Below are positions 9,273 through 18,316 of a DNA stretch of 64,000 nucleotides, piece after piece. The DNA comes from Cellulomonas sp. Root485. GTDB lineage: Bacteria; Actinomycetota; Actinomycetes; Actinomycetales; Cellulomonadaceae. The position numbers were made by a program, and so were the translations under genes. How positions within the stretch are numbered: the first letter of the stretch is position 1; each line of letters opens with the position of its first letter. The stretch covers positions 124,001-188,000 of the forward strand of contig NZ_LMFC01000004.1 in the NCBI RefSeq assembly GCF_001426705.1. The letters run 5' to 3'. The notes below the pieces were generated by a model. It made no database searches, was not told the origin of the DNA, and saw only the letters and a program-made list of their open reading frames with translations.

Positions 9273-10937
9273 TCAGACGGCGTGCTCGGGGTCCTGCAGG
9301 ATCCAGACGGTCGTCTCCGCCGGTATCTCTCGCCCCTCTGCCGGAGCGCTGGACATGATCAGGGAGCCGGCCGGCATCGGCACCGGCGAGCTCCCGAAGT
9401 TGGTGACGGACGTCCACCCGCCGGGCCGCCGGAAGGCGACGACGGTCGGGTGCGTGGGCGTCAGCCAGTCCAGCGTCTCGCCGCTCTGCAGCCGGCGCCT
9501 CTCGGCCAGGGCCTGCCGGTAGAAGCTCAGCGTCGACGCGTCGTCGGCCTCCTCGCGCTCGACGGCGAAGCGACCGAAGTCGGTGGGGACTGGCAGGTGT
9601 GCGAGCTGGTCGCCGAAGCCGAGCGTCGGACCGTGCGTCGTCCACGGCAGCGGCACGCGGCAGCCGTCGCGACCCTTCTGCACGCCGCCCGAGCGCAGGA
9701 ACGTCGGGTCCTGCAGGACGTCGTCGGGGAGGTCGGCCACCTCGGGCAGACCGAGCTCCTCGCCCTGGTAGAGGTACGCGGAGCCGGGGAGGGCCAGCGT
9801 GAGCAGCGTCGCCGCACGTGCGCGGCGACGACCGCGGTCCTCGTCGGGGAGCGGGTCGGTGCCGTCGCTGGTGAGCCACGCGTCGAGGTCGGTCCCCTCC
9901 GGCAGGGCGTACCGGGTGGCGTGCCGCACCACGTCGTGGTTGGAGAGCACCCACGTGGACGACGCGCCGGACTCGCGGGCGAGCTCGAGGTTCTTGTCGA
10001 TGATCGCGGCGAACGTCGTCGCGTCCCACGTCGCCTCGAGGAGGTCGAAGTTGAAGGCCTGGCCCAGGCCGTCGGGGGAGGCGTAGCGGGAGCGGCGGTG
10101 CGCCGGGACCCACGCCTCGGCGACCGCGGTGCGCGGCGGGTCGTACTGGTTGAACAGCTGCCGCCACTCGCGGTAGATGTCGTGGACCTCGTCGCGGTCC
10201 TCGAGCGGGTGGGCGCCTCCCCAGATGTCCGCCTTGAGGTCCGCCTGGCTGGCGAGCGGCTCGGTGAGGTCCTTGGCCAGCGCGTGCGCGACGTCGATGC
10301 GGAACCCGTCCACCCCGCGGTCCGCCCAGAACTTCAGCGTCGTGAGGAACTCCTGGTGCACCTCGTCGTCGGCCCAGTTCAGGTCGGGCTGCTCGGGGGC
10401 GAACAGGTGCAGGTACCACTCACCGTCGCCGACCGGCTCCCAGGCCGGCCCGCCGAACGTCGAGGTCCAGTCGCTCGGCGGGAGCTCGCCGTGCTCGCCG
10501 CGGCCCCGCCGGAAGATGTAGCGCTCGCGCGCCCGCGAGCCGGGCGGGGACGCGAGCGCCTCCCGGAACCACACGTGCCGGTTGGAGGTGTGGTTCGGGA
10601 CGATGTCGACGATCAGCCGGATGCCCGCACGGTGCAGAGCGGTGCGCAGCTCGTCGAACTGCTCCAGCGTCCCGATCCGCGGGTCGACGTCCCGGTAGTC
10701 GTCGACGTCGTAGCCGCCGTCGGCCAGCGCCGACGGGTAGAACGGGCTCAGCCACACCGCGTCGACACCGAGCTCGCGCAGGTAGGGCACCTTGCCGGTG
10801 ATGCCGGGCAGGTCGCCGATGCCGTCGCCGTTCGAGTCGGCGAAGCTGCGCGGGTAGACCTGGTAGACCACCGCCTGCCGCCACCATGCTGCGTCCTGCG
10901 GGGTCGGCGTCTCGTCGAGCTCTGACAGGGCCGTCAC
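9273..10937 (-). CDS. GH13 alpha-glucosidase / oligo-1,6-glucosidase family enzyme
   Basis: 554 residues, cytosolic (no signal peptide). Clear GH13 landmarks: VVYQVYPRSFADSNGDGIGD, DIVPNHTS (region I), GFRIDVAHAL with the nucleophile Asp (region II), AVAEAWV with the acid Glu (region III) and LSNHDVV (region IV). GGYDVDDYRDVDP and the short C-terminal domain are typical of alpha-glucosidase-type GH13 enzymes rather than secreted amylases. It should hydrolyse imported alpha-1,4 or alpha-1,6 gluco-oligosaccharides. The GTG start is preceded by GGAGG-type pairing. It opens the importer operon and is divergent from the ROK regulator, whose likely operator sits 20 bases upstream. Confidence 0.9.
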   Translation of the reverse strand: MTALSELDETPTPQDAAWWRQAVVYQVYPRSFADSNGDGIGDLPGITGKVPYLRELGVDAVWLSPFYPSALADGGYDVDDYRDVDPRIGTLEQFDELRTALHRAGIRLIVDIVPNHTSNRHVWFREALASPPGSRARERYIFRRGRGEHGELPPSDWTSTFGGPAWEPVGDGEWYLHLFAPEQPDLNWADDEVHQEFLTTLKFWADRGVDGFRIDVAHALAKDLTEPLASQADLKADIWGGAHPLEDRDEVHDIYREWRQLFNQYDPPRTAVAEAWVPAHRRSRYASPDGLGQAFNFDLLEATWDATTFAAIIDKNLELARESGASSTWVLSNHDVVRHATRYALPEGTDLDAWLTSDGTDPLPDEDRGRRRARAATLLTLALPGSAYLYQGEELGLPEVADLPDDVLQDPTFLRSGGVQKGRDGCRVPLPWTTHGPTLGFGDQLAHLPVPTDFGRFAVEREEADDASTLSFYRQALAERRRLQSGETLDWLTPTHPTVVAFRRPGGWTSVTNFGSSPVPMPAGSLIMSSAPAEGREIPAETTVWILQDPEHAV

Positions 10938-10957
10938 TCGTCCTCCGGTTTGATGTA

Positions 10958-10975
10958 GGTCCTAAATTTAAGTCC
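10958..10975. promoter_or_regulatory. Probable ROK operator in the GH13/ROK divergent promoter
   Basis: GGTCCTAAATTTAAGTCC, an imperfect 18-bp palindrome centred on AAATTT, is a striking AT island in GC-rich DNA. It lies 20 bases before the GH13 start and 36 before the ROK start, where one bound dimer could control both promoters. That the ROK protein binds here is inferred from position. Confidence 0.6.
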
Positions 10976-11011
10976 TGGCACTAGAGTGACGCTGTCGGCG
11001 GAGGAGGTCAA

Positions 11012-12226
11012 GTGGTGGTTCGGGTCCCGGTGTCGTCGCGGCACCTGCGCGAGGCCAGCGCGCGTCTCGTCCTCGACCATCTCTGGGACGCCGGCGAGGT
11101 CACCGGGTCGGCGCTCATCGACGCCACCGGGCTCTCGCGGGCGACGGTGCACGGCGTCTGCGACGAGCTCATCGAGCAGGGCTGGGTCACCGAGCTCGAG
11201 AGCCTGCGCGCCGCCGACCACCGCAACGGACGGCCCGCCCGCCGGTACGCCTTCGATGCCCGCGCCGGGGTCGTCGTGGGTGTCGACGCAGGTCAGCACC
11301 GGATCAGCGCGACAGTCGCGGACCTCCGCGGGGTCACGCTCTCCCGCACGGTGCTGCCCGTCACGCCCCAGGACGGCACCACTGCTCGGCGGCTCGCCCT
11401 CATCGAGGAAGGCACCCTGACCGCCCTGGCGGACGCGGGTGCGGACCTCCGGAGCGTGCTGGCCGTGGCGGTCGGCGTGCCCGCGCCCGTCGACCGGGAC
11501 GGCCGCACCGTCTTCCAGGACAACCCGTTCTGGGAGCTGATGAACCCCGACATCGCCCAGCACCTGCGCGAGCGGCACGGCTGGACCATGCTCATCGACA
11601 ACGACGCGAACCTCGCCGCCGTCGCCGAGCACTGGCAAGGGCACGGGCGCGACGCGCGGTGCCACGTCACCCTGCTCGCCGGCGAGCGGTTCGGCGCAGG
11701 CGTCGTCGACGACGGGCGCCTGCTGCGGGGTGCCCACGGCGGCGTGGGGGAGATGCGCTACCTCGACTTCGTCGAGGGGGTCGGGTCAGCCGACGGGATC
11801 GCGGCGATGGTGCGCGATGACGCCCGCGCGCAGCTGCACCGGCTCGACGGGCGCACCGGCTCGTCGCTGCAGGACGTCGACCCCGCGAGGCTGGACGCCG
11901 AGAGCGTCTTCGCCGCCGCACGGGACGAGGACCCCCTCGCCGTCAGCGTCGTCGAGCACGTCGCCGCACGACTGGCGCGCATCGTCGCGACGTTCGCGAG
12001 CATCTACGACCCCGAACGCGTCATCATCGCCGGCGCCGTCGCCGAGTCCTGCGAGCCGTTGCTGGAGCTCGTGCGGCACGAGCTCGACCGGTACGTCGAC
12101 CCGCCCGGCATCCAGGTCCTCGCGTCCGGGCTGGGGCGGGACATCGTCACCGTCGGAGCCGTCAAGCGGGCCCTGGACCATGTGCGGGAGAACGCGCTCG
12201 ACATCGTGCCCGCGGAGCTGCGCTGA
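11012..12226 (+). CDS. ROK-family transcriptional regulator
   Basis: 404 residues. The N-terminal winged helix-turn-helix (about 8-75; ATGLSRATVHGVCDELIEQG is the recognition helix region) joins a ROK sugar-kinase-like domain (GVDAGQHRISATVAD; IDNDANLAAVAE; GAHGGVGEM). The usual ROK zinc-binding cysteine motif (CxCGxxGCxE) is absent: GGVGEM runs into YLDFVEG with no cysteine, so the fold is stabilised differently or ligand sensing has changed. GAGGAGGT lies just upstream of two adjacent GTG codons (11012, 11015). Divergence from the GH13/importer operon suggests it represses that operon until a sugar or sugar phosphate binds. Confidence 0.88.
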   Translation: MVVRVPVSSRHLREASARLVLDHLWDAGEVTGSALIDATGLSRATVHGVCDELIEQGWVTELESLRAADHRNGRPARRYAFDARAGVVVGVDAGQHRISATVADLRGVTLSRTVLPVTPQDGTTARRLALIEEGTLTALADAGADLRSVLAVAVGVPAPVDRDGRTVFQDNPFWELMNPDIAQHLRERHGWTMLIDNDANLAAVAEHWQGHGRDARCHVTLLAGERFGAGVVDDGRLLRGAHGGVGEMRYLDFVEGVGSADGIAAMVRDDARAQLHRLDGRTGSSLQDVDPARLDAESVFAAARDEDPLAVSVVEHVAARLARIVATFASIYDPERVIIAGAVAESCEPLLELVRHELDRYVDPPGIQVLASGLGRDIVTVGAVKRALDHVRENALDIVPAELR

Positions 12227-12283
12227 CTCTGGTGCGCTGACTCCGGTCTGTCCGGTTCGCGTGAACCTGGCTACGGTCGGGCC

Positions 12284-12646
12284 ATGACGAACCTCCTGGA
12301 GAAGCTGGCGGACTCGGTGTCGTCCTGGGGCGCGACGCTGGCGTACGGCGAGAAGGTCACGCTCGACGGCCACGAGCTCGTGCCCGTGGCGCTGGTCGGG
12401 TTCGGCTTCGGCGGGGGAGAAGGCTCCGGCGACCTGCCGGAAGGGTCCGACGGGTCCACGGGCAGGGGCGAGGGCAGCGGCGGCGGTGGCGGTGGGTACG
12501 CCGTCCCGATCGGCGCCTACGTCGGCGGCCCTGACGGGTTGACGTTCCGGCCCAACGTCATCGCGCTGATCGTGGTCGCCGCGCCGTTGGTGTCGGCCGC
12601 GGGCGTGGCGGTCGCCCAGGTGGTCCGGGCGTTCCGCGCCCGCTAG
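12284..12646 (+). CDS. GerW/YtfJ-family protein
   Basis: 120 residues. An N-terminal segment reads YGEKVTLDGHELVPVALVGFGFGGG, then a Gly/Ser-rich run, then GGGGGYAVPIGAYVGGPDG and a C-terminal membrane-like helix. This layout (EKVTxDGxxLVPV, FGFGGG, glycine-rich centre, PIG) fits the sporulation protein family YtfJ/GerW, which is widespread in non-sporulating actinobacteria with unknown function. In Bacillus, GerW is needed for germination; nothing here implies spores. The gene stands alone and is convergent with ltrA, overlapping its end by four bases. Confidence 0.72.
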   Translation: MTNLLEKLADSVSSWGATLAYGEKVTLDGHELVPVALVGFGFGGGEGSGDLPEGSDGSTGRGEGSGGGGGGYAVPIGAYVGGPDGLTFRPNVIALIVVAAPLVSAAGVAVAQVVRAFRAR

Positions 12647-13848
12647 GCCAGGGCTCGCTCGACGGCCGCCGCCTCGCGGCGGTACCCGAGCGTCTCGTAG
12701 CCGACCACGACGGCCGCGGGCGCGACCGTCACCACCACGAGGCACAGCCCGATCGGCGCACCCGCCGCGGCCAGACCGATCGCCCCGACCAGGATCACGA
12801 CGCACCCGGCGACGAGGCCCGTCAGCACCGCGTCGACCTCGCGCACGAGGTAGGTCCGCAGGGCGAACAGAGCCACCGAGAACACCATGGCCGGCACCGC
12901 CACCGAGACGATCGCTGCGGTCACCCCGACCTCGGCGTGCCCCTCGATCACCGACGCCGCGACGTGCAGTCCGGCACCGATGCCCGCGATGGCGCCGAGG
13001 ACGACGATCTGGCCGTAGCCCCACACGAACGACCGCTCGCGGTGCCGGGTGAGGATCTCCCCCGACGGCACGAGGAAGTACGTCCACCAGAGACCGAACG
13101 TGATGCCGACACCCGCGACGACGACCATCACGGCGTCCGTGCTCCAACCCTGCTGGTCCACCAGCGCCGACACGGCGGCCACGGTGCCGAAGATCCCCTC
13201 GCCGAGCGCGATGATCGCGAGCAGGCCGTAGCGCTCGGCGATGTGCAGGGGGTTCCACGGGGTGCCCGACGACCGGCGCTCGGCGATCACCGGGCAGGCG
13301 GCCTCGAACACGAACAGCAGAGCGGCACACACGAAGAAGCCGAGCGCGGACTGCCGCGCGACCGCCAGCGCGATCCACGCGAGCTGCGCGACCCCCACGA
13401 GGACGACGTACGCGAGGGCTGTGCGGCGGCGGTCGGGATCCTGGACCGCCACGCGAAGCCACTGCGCGATCATGGCGACCCGCATGACGACGTAGCCGGC
13501 GACGAGCACACCGTTGTCGACGCTGCCGCCCGCCTCCAGGGACTCGAACATGGCCGGCAGCCCGAGCGTGAAGACGACGACCCCGATCATCTGGACCAGG
13601 GTCGTGATCCGGAACAGCCAGTCGTCCGTGTCGTAGGCCGACGCGAACCAGGAGAAGTTGATCCAGGCCCAGCACGTGGCGCCGATGGCGAACACGAAAC
13701 CGAGGACGCCCTCGGTGGCGTGGCCGTCCACGACGAGGTGCGCCAGCTCGTCGGCGGCCTGCCCGAAGGCGACGACGAACGTGAGGTCGAAGAGCAGCTC
13801 CAGGGGCGAAGCGGCACGGTGGTCCGCACCGGGGTCGCGCCCGGTCAT
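12643..13848 (-). CDS. LtrA-family membrane protein (low temperature requirement A)
   Basis: About 401 residues with roughly twelve hydrophobic helices. RAASPLELLFDLTFVVAFGQ near the N-terminus and HIAERYGLLAIIALGEGIFG in the middle are hallmark LtrA segments. The family was named from a Listeria cold-growth mutant; its biochemical function is not established. I took the ATG at 13848, just before the conserved start of the family; a GTG at 13899 would add 17 residues and sit six bases after the preceding gene's stop. It is probably cotranscribed with the 154-residue gene upstream. Confidence 0.85.
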   Translation of the reverse strand: MTGRDPGADHRAASPLELLFDLTFVVAFGQAADELAHLVVDGHATEGVLGFVFAIGATCWAWINFSWFASAYDTDDWLFRITTLVQMIGVVVFTLGLPAMFESLEAGGSVDNGVLVAGYVVMRVAMIAQWLRVAVQDPDRRRTALAYVVLVGVAQLAWIALAVARQSALGFFVCAALLFVFEAACPVIAERRSSGTPWNPLHIAERYGLLAIIALGEGIFGTVAAVSALVDQQGWSTDAVMVVVAGVGITFGLWWTYFLVPSGEILTRHRERSFVWGYGQIVVLGAIAGIGAGLHVAASVIEGHAEVGVTAAIVSVAVPAMVFSVALFALRTYLVREVDAVLTGLVAGCVVILVGAIGLAAAGAPIGLCLVVVTVAPAAVVVGYETLGYRREAAAVERALA

Positions 13849-13904
13849 CCGCGCGAGGCGGTGCCCCCGGGTCGACGCCGGCCGACCGTCGTCCTGCACG
13901 GCAG

Positions 13905-14369
13905 TCAGTGCTCGTTCTTGATCACGAAGAACGAGCCGCGGATCGTGCCGGCGAGCTTGGACTTCTGCCGCGCGAACTTGAAGCGCTCCGCGAGCTCCTC
14001 GGGGACGTCCATGCCGTCCGACAGCTTGAATCCCACCGCGCGCTTCGACCCCTCCGCGAGGCCGTACAGCACGTTGATCGACAGCCCCGACTCGTAGAAC
14101 ACGTAGGCCCACCGGGTCCCGTCGACCACGAACTGCGTCGCCTCGAGCGGGCGGGACGAGATCACGAGGTCGCGCTCGTCCTGCAGGATCCCGTGCACCC
14201 ACTCGACGGTGTCCGTGGCGTCGGCCGCAGGATCCGTCGTGAAGACGTGGTCGTACTTGTTCTGGAAGTAACGCGCCTCGTTGGCGCGCAGCCCAGCGAG
14301 TGCGTCGGCCACCGGCGAGGACTCCAGCCCCGCGGTGGACACGTCGACGAAGTTGACGGTGTGCGTCAC
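13905..14369 (-). CDS. Conserved-looking cytosolic protein of unknown function
   Basis: 154 residues, no signal peptide or membrane segment, mixed composition consistent with a small folded domain. The GTG start has an excellent GGGAGG six bases upstream. I do not recognise the family. Visible blocks are ARYFQNKYDHVFTTD, VEWVHGILQDERDLVISSR, TRWAYVFYESGLSINVLYGL, and a basic C-terminal half ending FFVIKNEH. It is divergent from the AlkD-like gene with an 85-base gap and runs towards ltrA. It could be a stress or regulatory partner of either neighbour, but nothing in the sequence shows this. Confidence 0.7.
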   Translation of the reverse strand: MTHTVNFVDVSTAGLESSPVADALAGLRANEARYFQNKYDHVFTTDPAADATDTVEWVHGILQDERDLVISSRPLEATQFVVDGTRWAYVFYESGLSINVLYGLAEGSKRAVGFKLSDGMDVPEELAERFKFARQKSKLAGTIRGSFFVIKNEH

Positions 14370-14454
14370 GTGGATCCCTCCCGACGGCGACCTGACACCG
14401 GGAGACTATCGGCGGGCGGTTCCGACGTGGTCCGCCGACGGAGGGGGACCCGAC

Positions 14455-15105
14455 GTGCAGGCAGCCGAGGTGATGGCCCTGCTCCAGGAGCACGCGTCGG
14501 CAGACGCGCGCGCGCAGATGGGCCCGCGGTACGGGATCCACGTCGACCAGGCTCTCGGGGTGTCGATGGCGGACATGAAGCGCCTCGCCCGTGGACTCGG
14601 ACGCGACCACACCCTCGCCGCCGATCTGTGGGCGACCGGCGTCTACGAAGCACGCGTCGTGGCGGGGCTCGTCGACGACCCGGCGGTGGTGACCATCGAG
14701 CAGATGGACGCCTGGTGCGCTGACTTCGACAGCTGGGCCATCTGCGACACCGTCTGCTTCACACTCTTCGACCGGGTGCCGGGTGCCTGGACCCGGCTCG
14801 AACCGTGGGCGGCCGACGAGGCGCTGTTCGTGCGCCGGGCGTCGTTCGCCCTGCTGTGGAGCCTCGCGCTGCACGACCGCGCCGCCTCGGACGACACGTT
14901 TCGTGCCGGACTGGACCTCGTCGAGGAGCACGCCGGGGACGAGCGGCCACTGGTGAGCACGTCGATCTCGATGGCGCTGCGCGCGGTGGGCAGACGGAGC
15001 ACGGACCTGCGGGCGGCCGTCCTGGCGACCGCGACGAGACTCGGTGAGTCCGACAGCGTCCCGGCCCGGCGCGTGGGCAGGACCGCGCTGCGTGACTTCC
15101 GATAG
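14455..15105 (+). CDS. DNA alkylation repair protein, AlkD-like HEAT fold
   Basis: 216 residues, all-helical, from a GTG preceded by GAGGGG. MGPRYGIHVDQALGVSMADMKRLARGLG and the following DHTLAADLWATGVYEARVVAGLVDDP match the N-terminal pattern of AlkD-family glycosylases (MGVSVPELRKLAK..., LWxxxxHExRxLA). The segment FDSWAICDTVC holds the Trp and Asp of the family's DNA-contact pocket. AlkD excises bulky or cationic alkyl purines such as 3- and 7-methylguanine adducts without flipping the base. It stands alone, divergent from an unknown gene and convergent with the hydrolase fusion. Confidence 0.82.
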   Translation: MQAAEVMALLQEHASADARAQMGPRYGIHVDQALGVSMADMKRLARGLGRDHTLAADLWATGVYEARVVAGLVDDPAVVTIEQMDAWCADFDSWAICDTVCFTLFDRVPGAWTRLEPWAADEALFVRRASFALLWSLALHDRAASDDTFRAGLDLVEEHAGDERPLVSTSISMALRAVGRRSTDLRAAVLATATRLGESDSVPARRVGRTALRDFR

Positions 15106-15139
15106 CCGCATCCACCTCGCGCGTGCCGTCCCGGTGTCC

Positions 15140-18100
15140 TCAGTGCGCCGGGCGGCGCGGGTTGCTGCTGGTGATGAACTCCCGGAACGCGGCGACCACC
15201 CCGTCCACCGCGTCGGTCTCGGTGAATCCGTGCGTCGCGCCCGGCACGTCGATCACGCGGCAGTAGACGTCGGCCAGTGCACAGGCGCTCTGCAGCGCGT
15301 GAGCCTCGACCCTCAACGAGTCCAGCGTCCCGACGGCCACGACCGTGCTGGGCAACCGACCGGCGAGGCTGTCCAGGCGCGGGGCGTCGGCGAGGGAGGC
15401 CACGGCTGCCCACACCGAGAAGGCCGCTGCCGACAAGGTGCGGTCGGGGCCGCCCGGCACGGTGTCGTCGTAGGACGCCAGGGTCAGGTCCAGGTTCGGC
15501 TCGGTCAGCAGAAGCCCCATGAGCGGAGTGCTCCCGTCCGCGCGGGCCGCAGCCAGCGTCGCGACCGCCCCTCCGGCGGAGTCTCCGCACAGGAACAGCT
15601 GTGCGAAGCCTTCCCCGCTCAGGACCTGGAGGCCGATCAGCGCCTCGTCCACAGCGTCGTCGAGCGTGGCTTCGGGTGCGAGCGAGTAGTCCACCGACAG
15701 CACGACGGTGCCGAGCCCCTCGGCGAGCTTCTGGCAGTACCCGCTGTGCAGCTCCAGGTCTCCCGACACCCCGAACCCGCCGTGCAGGAACACGACCGCC
15801 CTCTGCGTTCCGTGCCCGGCGGGGACGTAGCGGCGCGTCGGTACGTGGTCGTGCTCGTCGTCGGTGATCGTCCCGTCGAACGCTGGTGGCCGATGGGCGG
15901 CCGCGCGCTCGCGGTCATCACGTCGGCGGGACTCGACGTCCGTGAGGCCCGGCGCGACGGCCTGCGCATCGTGGGACCCCAGCCAGGTCTCCGCCTCGGT
16001 GCTGAGCGGCTCGCCCGGTCGGAAGCCCGGGACAGCCCGCAGCTTCGCGGCGACGGCCTCGATCTTCGCCGGGAGCGATGTGAGGTTGGTGGCCGAGGTC
16101 GTGACGAGGATCGTCGCGATGTCCGCCGACCGGTCGCGGAGCTTCGGCGGCAGGGTGTTCAGGACCTGGGCGAGCTGCACGAGGCGAACGGCTCTCGCCC
16201 TCGCGATGCCGATGAGCTCGGCCAGCGTCTGCGGCTTCGTCTCCGCGATCGTGCCGACGGATGCGATCCCGACCTTGCGGAGGGCCTCGGCATCCGCGGC
16301 GAACGGCGCCACGTCGAGGACGTCGTTGCTCTCGGCGACGACCTCCCACATGCGTGGGTCCCGGCGCAGTGCGGTCAGGGTGGGGTCGTTCAGGCTCCAG
16401 GCTCGGAGCTCAGGGTCGACCGACACCACCGTGTACAGAGCGACGGCCTTGGCCAGGCTCTGCCCTCCGTCGCCGGACGTGGCTGCCGCGCGGCACATCG
16501 CGTTGTAAGCGCCTGGACCGAGCTCGTCGAGGGCGACCGCCTCGATCATCCGACGCTCCTTGAGGGTCCACCGTCCTCGAGCTCTCGCGCCGGCGGTCTG
16601 CGCGCTGACCTCGTCCGTCCGCGCCTTGACCGCAGGCTTGAGGGCCGCGACCTGCGCCTTGAGCTGCTTGATGGCGCCGTCCTGGCTCTGGATGCCCGCG
16701 AGCAGCGCGACGAGGGAGTCATAGGTGGTCCCGAGGCGCTCGGTCGCTACCGCCTCACCGTTCTTGGTCTCCAGGACGTTGAGGGTCACGACGAGCGACG
16801 CGTACAGCAACCGTGCCCGGATGAGGTCGGCCGGCTGTGCGGGTCCGGGCGGGACCGTGATGGCCATGCGGTCGGCCATCGTCGTCGGCGGTGGGCTCGC
16901 ACCGAGGGCGGCAGCCTCGGGGCGGACCCCTGGGCGGACCGCGGGGCCCGACTTTTCGGCCTCGTCGGACAGCCACTGTGCGTAGCCTTCGGCGACAGCC
17001 GGTTCCTTGCGGTCGCGGTAGAGGTGCTCGTGCAGTGCCATCCGGGAGAACGGGTTGTCCTCCTGCAGCGCCGCCGCAGACAACAGCCTCCCCACCTCGG
17101 CGCGGCTGGTCGCTGCCGGTGGGGCGATCTCCTTCTGGGTCGATGCGACCAGTCCGATGCTCTTCCAGCTGTTGCTGCCCAGCAGACCCTCGAACCCCGC
17201 CCGCTCCCGGTAACCGTCGGCCATCGTCATCAGGATGAACGACGCGATGAGCACGTCGGGTGTCCCCGAAGGCATGCCCGCGCCCAGGATGTCCGCGCTC
17301 ACGTTGGTCGCGTCCATGGTGCGTCCGTTGCGCGTGATCACGACGGCCGTACCGCCGGCGGTCCGGTGCAGGACCACCTTCCACGGGGTGAACCCGAGGA
17401 TCGCGGTCAGGGCTCCGACGATGTTCGCGATCCAGCCGACGCTGGATGCCTTCGTCACGGCGTCCGAGAGGACGCCGACGTCGGTGCCGACCGGCACCTC
17501 CATGCCACGTGGCGAGTCGGCCCCGAGCTTGCGCAGGATCGCGACGATCCGGGCCGGGGACGGGGTGTCCTTCCCTTCCGTCGACGGCGTCGCCTCGATC
17601 GTGAGCCGAAGTCGGCTGGCCAGACCGCAGGACAGCAGGCCTGCCCCCGCCAGGCCGACGGCACCCACCGCGACGTATCGCCCGACGCTGTGGTCGGTGG
17701 GCAGGACGAAGGTGAACAGCAACCCGGAGGCCACCGCGAGCAGGGCGCCGGGCAGGATCCACCGCCACGCATGCTTTCCCGCGGGCAGCTTCCGCTTCGC
17801 CGAGTAGACCTGGATCAGGACGCGGCCGAGCACGAGCCAGCCCAGCGCGATCGCCAACGCCACTGTCGCCGGCGCTCCGAATGGCTGGACGTGATCGGAG
17901 AGGAACGTCTTCCACTGCTCGGCAGCGTCCTCGGCCGGGGTCGGCTGTGTGGTGAGCTTGACGAGCTCGGCGTCCTTGGCGTCCAGCTTCTTCGCGTCGT
18001 CGAGCGCCTTGGCCTTCTCCTGCGGGTCGCTGAGACCTTTCGCCTTGGCGACGAGCGCATCGGCCTCTTCCTGGTTCGCGCGCGCGGTGTCCACCTGGGG

Positions 18101-18316
18101 ACCGCAGAGAGAACCTGTGTCCTCTCCGGCGAGCGCGTCGAGCTCTTGCTTCCTCTTGTCGATCAGTGCGAGTGCGGCGCCGGGGTCGGCGGAGCGCACG
18201 AGCTCGGCGGCCTGAGCACACAACGCGGACGCGGCGAGCGCCGGCGCCGGCAGCGAGACCACCGCCGCCGCCACGACGATCACCACGACCCACCGGAGAC
18301 GCCGGTGCCCGATCAT
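15140..18316 (-). CDS. Large fusion: exported/membrane N-terminal region plus alpha/beta hydrolase
   Basis: One uninterrupted frame of 1058 codons. Residues 1-30 are a signal peptide or signal anchor; about 31-130 are Ala/Lys/Asp-rich helices (probable coiled coil). About 150-260 hold three membrane helices. About 260-800 are mainly helical, with a helix-hairpin-helix-like stretch (LRKVGIASVGTIAE). From about 815 the protein is a hormone-sensitive-lipase type alpha/beta hydrolase: oxyanion FLHGGFG, nucleophile elbow GDSAGG, acid VGTLDS and base GATHGF, a full triad. Such hydrolases are normally separate ~280-residue enzymes. I see no frame break. The N-terminal family is unknown to me. An internal GTG could also yield the hydrolase alone. 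Confidence 0.7.
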   Translation of the reverse strand: MIGHRRLRWVVVIVVAAAVVSLPAPALAASALCAQAAELVRSADPGAALALIDKRKQELDALAGEDTGSLCGPQVDTARANQEEADALVAKAKGLSDPQEKAKALDDAKKLDAKDAELVKLTTQPTPAEDAAEQWKTFLSDHVQPFGAPATVALAIALGWLVLGRVLIQVYSAKRKLPAGKHAWRWILPGALLAVASGLLFTFVLPTDHSVGRYVAVGAVGLAGAGLLSCGLASRLRLTIEATPSTEGKDTPSPARIVAILRKLGADSPRGMEVPVGTDVGVLSDAVTKASSVGWIANIVGALTAILGFTPWKVVLHRTAGGTAVVITRNGRTMDATNVSADILGAGMPSGTPDVLIASFILMTMADGYRERAGFEGLLGSNSWKSIGLVASTQKEIAPPAATSRAEVGRLLSAAALQEDNPFSRMALHEHLYRDRKEPAVAEGYAQWLSDEAEKSGPAVRPGVRPEAAALGASPPPTTMADRMAITVPPGPAQPADLIRARLLYASLVVTLNVLETKNGEAVATERLGTTYDSLVALLAGIQSQDGAIKQLKAQVAALKPAVKARTDEVSAQTAGARARGRWTLKERRMIEAVALDELGPGAYNAMCRAAATSGDGGQSLAKAVALYTVVSVDPELRAWSLNDPTLTALRRDPRMWEVVAESNDVLDVAPFAADAEALRKVGIASVGTIAETKPQTLAELIGIARARAVRLVQLAQVLNTLPPKLRDRSADIATILVTTSATNLTSLPAKIEAVAAKLRAVPGFRPGEPLSTEAETWLGSHDAQAVAPGLTDVESRRRDDRERAAAHRPPAFDGTITDDEHDHVPTRRYVPAGHGTQRAVVFLHGGFGVSGDLELHSGYCQKLAEGLGTVVLSVDYSLAPEATLDDAVDEALIGLQVLSGEGFAQLFLCGDSAGGAVATLAAARADGSTPLMGLLLTEPNLDLTLASYDDTVPGGPDRTLSAAAFSVWAAVASLADAPRLDSLAGRLPSTVVAVGTLDSLRVEAHALQSACALADVYCRVIDVPGATHGFTETDAVDGVVAAFREFITSSNPRRPAH

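Noticed and set aside
12284..12646. GerW/YtfJ-like gene as evidence of sporulation
   Set aside because: The family is common in non-sporulating actinobacteria and no other sporulation gene is present in the window.
14281..14454. N-terminal extension of the AlkD-like gene
   Set aside because: The GTG at 14455 has GAGGGG upstream and begins the family's first helix; the longer frame overlaps the divergent gene's coding sequence and has no family-like residues.
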